NCBI GenBank assembly: GCA_005799265.1 | Contig: SYHD01000143.1 | Coordinates: 1 to 36,738 of the forward strand | Reading direction: 5' to 3' | Origin: Planctomycetia bacterium | GTDB taxonomy: Bacteria; Planctomycetota; Planctomycetia; Gemmatales; Gemmataceae | DNA: 36,738 nucleotides | Shown: positions 33,656-36,738 of the stretch, one piece after another | Position numbering within the stretch: the first letter of the stretch is position 1 | Layout: each line of letters begins with the position of its first letter | The notes under the pieces: generated by a model | Told to the model about the DNA's origin: nothing | The model's database searches: none | The model's input: only the letters and a program-made list of their open reading frames with translations | Translations under genes and position numbers: made by a program

Positions 33656-34927
33656 CTATGGATTGACCGACGCGCCCGCGAGCCAGCCGGTGCTCCAGGC
33701 GGCCTGGAAATTGTAGCCGCCGATGGGGCCGTCGAGATCGAGAATTTCGCCCGCCAAATAGAGACCGGGGACGAGCTTGCTCTGCATCGTGCGCGAATCG
33801 ACCTCATCGAGCGCGACGCCGCCCGCGGTCACCTCCGCTTTCTTGAAACCGAGCGTGCCGGTCAGCGGGATGCGCAGACGCTTGATGGCGCGCACCAGGC
33901 GCGTACGTTCGTCCTTCGACAGCGCGGCTGCCTTGCGCTCGAGCACCAGGCCGGCCTCGGTCAGCAGCACATCGCCAATGCGGCGCGGCAACTGCTGGGC
34001 GAGCACGACCGCAAGCTGCTTCTTGCCGGACGCTTGCGATTCGGTGCGCAACCATTCGTCGAGGGCAGCCTCCGACTGCGCGGGCAGCAGATCGAGTTCG
34101 AGCACGAGTGTCGCAGGTTGGGGATGGCCGCTGACGATCCGACTGACATCAAGTATCACCGGGCCCGAGAGTCCGAAGTGCGCGAACAAGAGCGAGCCGC
34201 GCCGTTGGATAAGGGATTTTAACCGTTCACCCCTCTCCCCTGTACCCAGGGGAGAGGGGTGAAGGATGCGCACCGCCACGTCCGGCATGGTGATGCCGCG
34301 CAGCTCGGCGACCCAAGGCAGTGTCGTTGTCAGAGGCACAAGGGCAGGGCGCGGCGGCACGATGCGATGGCCAAACTGGGCCGCGAAGCGATAGCCGTCG
34401 CCGGTGGTCCCCGAGCCGGGATACGATTGCCCGCCGCTGGTGAGAATCACGCGACGCCCGTTTAGCGCTCGCAATGAAGTCTCAATCACAAACGCGCCAT
34501 TCTCGAAACCCATGCGAAGAACGGGTTCACCCAGCGCCAAGGTCGCCCCGCCGCGTCCGAGCCTGCCTAGTAACCCACCTAACACATCGGCCGCCTTGTT
34601 GCTGACAGGAAAGATTTTGCCCGTTTCTTCAACCTTGGTCGCCACGCCCTCCGCGTCGAAGAACGCGATCGTATCCTCGACGCCGAATGCCGCCAGTGCC
34701 GAGTGCAGAAACTTCCCCGGCGGCCCATAGGCGGCGACGATGCCGCGATTGTCGGTCGCCTGCGTGATGTTGCAGCGCGTGCCGCCGGACATGAGGATCT
34801 TGACGCCCGCCTGGCGATTCTTCTCCAGCAGCAAAGTGCGCCGCCCGCGCTCGGCTGCGTTGATGGCGGCCATCAAGCCCGCGGCGCCGGCGCCGATCAC
34901 AATTACGTCCCATGGAACTTCGCTCAC
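33656..34927 (-). CDS. BaiN/HI0933-family FAD-dependent oxidoreductase
   Basis: 423 residues from a GTG start with GGAG about 9 bases upstream. The FAD Rossmann loop VIGAGAAGLMAAINAAERG begins at residue 10. The family-specific KILMSGGTRCNIT, SGGQSYPGSGTTGDGY, GHRIVPPRPALVPL, FAHFGLSGPVILDVSR and LAGEILDLDGPIGGYNFQAAWSTG segments all appear. Members are NAD(P)/FAD flavoproteins of uncertain substrate; the gut enzyme BaiN is one studied relative. Residues about 222-233 (PSPLGTGERGER) translate a family A repeat in the loop before the LSGP segment. A family D-like CGTTTAGCGCTCGC is read as ALNGR at about 152-156. It follows the cupin gene by 6 bases. Confidence 0.93.
   Translation of the reverse strand: MSEVPWDVIVIGAGAAGLMAAINAAERGRRTLLLEKNRQAGVKILMSGGTRCNITQATDNRGIVAAYGPPGKFLHSALAAFGVEDTIAFFDAEGVATKVEETGKIFPVSNKAADVLGGLLGRLGRGGATLALGEPVLRMGFENGAFVIETSLRALNGRRVILTSGGQSYPGSGTTGDGYRFAAQFGHRIVPPRPALVPLTTTLPWVAELRGITMPDVAVRILHPSPLGTGERGERLKSLIQRRGSLLFAHFGLSGPVILDVSRIVSGHPQPATLVLELDLLPAQSEAALDEWLRTESQASGKKQLAVVLAQQLPRRIGDVLLTEAGLVLERKAAALSKDERTRLVRAIKRLRIPLTGTLGFKKAEVTAGGVALDEVDSRTMQSKLVPGLYLAGEILDLDGPIGGYNFQAAWSTGWLAGASVNP
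34227..34262. repeat. Palindromic repeat family A, copy 9 (inside flavoprotein gene)
   Basis: TCACCCCTCTCCCCTGTACC, then CAGGGGAGAGGGGTGA, is a compact palindrome read in frame within the BaiN-like gene. Confidence 0.9.
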
Positions 34928-34933
34928 TTGGCG

Positions 34934-35281
34934 TCACTCCAGGAAGACAGTCTGCCGATCCGCGGACGAGAAAGCGATGAAAGTGATCATCGTGTCCGGA
35001 CCGTCGTTGACGAGCTTGTGCTTCATGCCGACGGGGATGCGCACCACGGAGCCGGCGCGAACGGGGATCCACTCCTGATCGAGTAGGTGTTTGCCCATGC
35101 CCTGTTGCACGTACAGGATTTCTTCGCAGTTGGGATGATAGTGGAGCGGATTGGCCTTGCCCGCGAAGAGCTGGCATACGCCGACGGTCTGGGCGGCGCC
35201 GAGGCCACCGTTGGCGAGCCATTGTAGCGTGCCCCAATCGAAGGATTGCATGGGCAGGTCGGCAGTGTGCGTGGTGAGCAT
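34934..35281 (-). CDS. Small cupin-domain protein
   Basis: 115 residues from ATG 35281. The two cupin motifs are seen: H-Y-H-P-N-C-E-E-I-L-Y-V, with two His and a Glu as metal ligands, and later RIPVGMKHKLVN with the third His, preceded by VRAGSV. This fits the single-domain cupin_2 family, which binds a divalent metal and may act on small molecules or in sugar-linked regulation. No signal peptide. It is the first gene of a reverse set with the flavoprotein (6-base gap) and DUF3592-like gene. Ribosome site is weak. Confidence 0.85.
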   Translation of the reverse strand: MLTTHTADLPMQSFDWGTLQWLANGGLGAAQTVGVCQLFAGKANPLHYHPNCEEILYVQQGMGKHLLDQEWIPVRAGSVVRIPVGMKHKLVNDGPDTMITFIAFSSADRQTVFLE

Positions 35282-35296
35282 GGGTGACTTCTGATT

Positions 35297-35357
35297 TCGT
35301 TGAGCGTTCGCAGCGCGGCGCCAGGCCATTAGGCGCTGTGACGCGAGCGCTAAACGA
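35297..35357. repeat. Palindromic repeat family D, copy 2
   Basis: TCGTTGAGCGTTCGC at 35297 and GCGAGCGCTAAACGA at 35343 are inverted and differ at two positions. They lie between the divergent cupin and CoxG-like genes. Confidence 0.75.
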
Positions 35358-35418
35358 AGAAGGGAATTCCTACAATTACCATAGTCAACCGCCGCGCCGC
35401 GACCAACGAGGTTCCGCC

Positions 35419-35868
35419 ATGCAACCCTTCGAAGGCGAATGGACCTTCGCGCTTCCTCCCGCCGCGCTTTGGCCCAAACTGCGCGACGCCGCCTTTCTCG
35501 TGGCGTGCATTCCTGACGGCACGCCGCACGACGGGGCGACGCGCGATCGCGCCGTCTGCACCGTCCGCCCCGGTTTCTCCTTCATGGGCGGCAGCCTCGA
35601 CGTCACCATCGACGTGCTCGATGGCGTCGAGCCGACGAGCCTGCGCTACACGCAGAAGAGCAAGGGCATCGGCACGACCAGCGAGGTAGAGACTTCGTTG
35701 ACATTGGAGCCGCACGAAGCGGGAACGAAGATCAAATGGCGTGCCGAGGTCAAGAACCTGGGCGGCTTGCTGAAGATGGCGCCGAGCGGTTTGATTCGCG
35801 GAGCGGCGAACAAGGTGATCGAGGACGGCTGGGCGGGCGTCGCGGCGAAACTGGCCGCGACCAATTGA
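35419..35868 (+). CDS. CoxG-like SRPBCC protein
   Basis: 149 residues. The sequence follows the carbon-monoxide-dehydrogenase-subunit-G-like branch of the START/SRPBCC fold: EGEWTFALPPAALWPKLRDAAFLVACIPDG, then the sheet YTQKSKGIG, VETSLTLEPHEAGTKIKWRAEVKNLGGLLKM and a long C-terminal helix from LIRGAANKVIEDGW. CoxG-like proteins anchor CO dehydrogenase in some bacteria, but no cox genes are seen here, so the general small-molecule-binding fold is the safe call. ATG 35419 is preferred over upstream starts because it begins the fold. Confidence 0.85.
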   Translation: MQPFEGEWTFALPPAALWPKLRDAAFLVACIPDGTPHDGATRDRAVCTVRPGFSFMGGSLDVTIDVLDGVEPTSLRYTQKSKGIGTTSEVETSLTLEPHEAGTKIKWRAEVKNLGGLLKMAPSGLIRGAANKVIEDGWAGVAAKLAATN

Positions 35869-35872
35869 TTGA

Positions 35873-35909
35873 TTCGTTTAGCGTTCGCGCGGCGCGCGCG
35901 CTAAACGAA
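35873..35909. repeat. Palindromic repeat family D, copy 3
   Basis: TTCGTTTAGCGTTCGCGCG and its near complement CGCGCGCGCTAAACGAA abut with almost no loop. The element lies between the convergent stops of the CoxG-like gene (35868) and the acyl-CoA dehydrogenase gene (35916), where it could act as a terminator. Confidence 0.8.
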
Positions 35910-35915
35910 GACAGG

Positions 35916-36738
35916 TTATTTGTACGCCTCATATTCCTTCCCGCCCAACAGCGCCGCCGCGATCTTCAACTTCAAGATCTCGTCTGTCCCCTCATAAATC
36001 CGACACACACGCACATCCATCAGATGACGCCCCGGTCGATACAACGTCGACCAACCGCGCCCGCCAAAAAGCTGCACCGCGTGATCGGCGGCGTCCCAGG
36101 CGGCGTTCGCGGCGAAGAGCTTAGCCTTGGCCGCCAGCATCTCCGCGTTCGCCTTGAGCTCCGCGTTCTGTGGATTGGCTTGGCTGGCGTCTTTAGCCTC
36201 GGCGGCTTTCAGGATTAGGGCCTCGCTGGCGATGCGCGCCATTTCGATGGCTGCCAGATGTTCCTGCACGAGTTGATGCTTGCCGATCGCCTTGCCGTGC
36301 TGTTCGCGTTCCTGGGCGTAGCGGATCGACTCGATAAGGCAGTCTTCGATGACGCCCAGACATCCCGCTGCGACGGACAATCGACCGCTGACGAGCGTGC
36401 CCATGGCGATGCGGAAGCCGTCGCCTTCGGGGCCGAGCAAGTTCTTGAGCGGGCATTGAAAATCAGTGAGCGAAAACATGCCGGTGTTGGCGGTGGGCAT
36501 GCCGACCTTCGCCAGGAGATCTTCCCGTTCGATGCCGGCTTGATCGGTGTCGATGACGAAGGCGCTGATGCGTCGCGGCGACGGAGCCTCCGGCGTGGTG
36601 GTGGAATAAGCGAACACGACGACGGTCGTCGCGATGCCGGCGTTGGAGATCAAATACTTGACGCCGTTCAAGGAATAATGATCGGCCTTCTTCTCGTAGG
36701 TGGTGATCATCTCCAGCGGGTTCGAGCCGGCGTCGGGC
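35916..36738 (-). CDS. Acyl-CoA dehydrogenase (partial, 5' end outside window)
   Basis: The frame is open to the window edge, so the beginning (N-terminal helical domain) is missing; about 273 residues are present. Seen: DAGSNPLEMITTYEK with the substrate-and-FAD binding strand; LNGVKYLISNAG; FVIDTDQAGIE; LLGPEGDGFRIAMGTLVSGRLSVAAGC, with the Arg typical of the active site region; and the C-terminal four-helix domain ending QLFGGRGWSTLYRPGRHLMDVRVCRIYEGTDEILKLKIA. The catalytic glutamate corresponds to E in RIYEGTDEI. The enzyme oxidises acyl-CoA at C2-C3 with FAD. The chain length is unknown. Confidence 0.93.
   Translation of the reverse strand, partial: PDAGSNPLEMITTYEKKADHYSLNGVKYLISNAGIATTVVVFAYSTTTPEAPSPRRISAFVIDTDQAGIEREDLLAKVGMPTANTGMFSLTDFQCPLKNLLGPEGDGFRIAMGTLVSGRLSVAAGCLGVIEDCLIESIRYAQEREQHGKAIGKHQLVQEHLAAIEMARIASEALILKAAEAKDASQANPQNAELKANAEMLAAKAKLFAANAAWDAADHAVQLFGGRGWSTLYRPGRHLMDVRVCRIYEGTDEILKLKIAAALLGGKEYEAYK

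Overview
The window is high-GC DNA from a bacterial chromosome, most likely a planctomycete (a Gemmata- or Pirellula-like lineage; the genus cannot be fixed from sequence alone). The argument rests on the gene set: a DUF1501 twin-arginine protein, a DUF1080 protein, a Tat-exported Gfo/Idh/MocA oxidoreductase, a secreted WD40 protein with a C-terminal helical tail, a multiheme c554-like protein joined to a metallophosphatase-like domain, and a large DUF4091/GH123-like secreted protein. The many short palindromic repeats also fit.

Layout: 1-657 holds the 3' end of a 23S rRNA gene, a spacer with inverted GTCAGTGG-type repeats, a 5S rRNA gene and a strong terminator. 706-6942 is a forward run: NicO/RcnA-like transporter, enolase-superfamily enzyme, alpha/beta hydrolase, secreted lactonase-fold beta-propeller and class V aminotransferase. 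6954-9675 is mostly reverse: a small secreted protein, a Phd/PIN toxin-antitoxin pair and a Gfo/Idh oxidoreductase. 9791-11818 is forward: an NfeD/slipin membrane pair and a RidA-like protein. 11878-13287 is a reverse DUF1501 gene.

13565-17113 is the most unusual block: three reverse genes of a tailed-phage head module (HK97-type prohead protease, portal, large terminase) in phage order, with motifs intact but no capsid, tail, integrase or lysis gene beside them. Large palindromes of two different families flank it. 17391-19076 holds a TPR gene and a MoaD/ThiS-like gene, followed by about 670 bases without a convincing gene but with a branched RNA-like fold. 19745-24090 is forward (lipoprotein, large secreted glycosidase-like protein, DUF1080). 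24095-29664 is reverse (amidohydrolase, rhomboid-like protein, TauE/SafE permease, multiheme cytochrome, arsenate reductase). 29807-30526 is a glutamine-amidotransferase-like protein that has lost its catalytic triad. 30594-35281 is reverse (WD40 protein, DUF3592-like protein, BaiN-type flavoprotein, cupin). The window ends with a CoxG-like gene and a partial acyl-CoA dehydrogenase.

A theme across the window is palindromic repeats. One family, with a core like CTCTCCCC..GTACTC..GGGGAGAG, occurs nine times. Six copies lie in frame inside five protein-coding genes, where they add a short Pro/Gly/Arg-rich peptide. A different palindrome is inserted in frame in the terminase. Further families sit at gene ends, where they could act as terminators.
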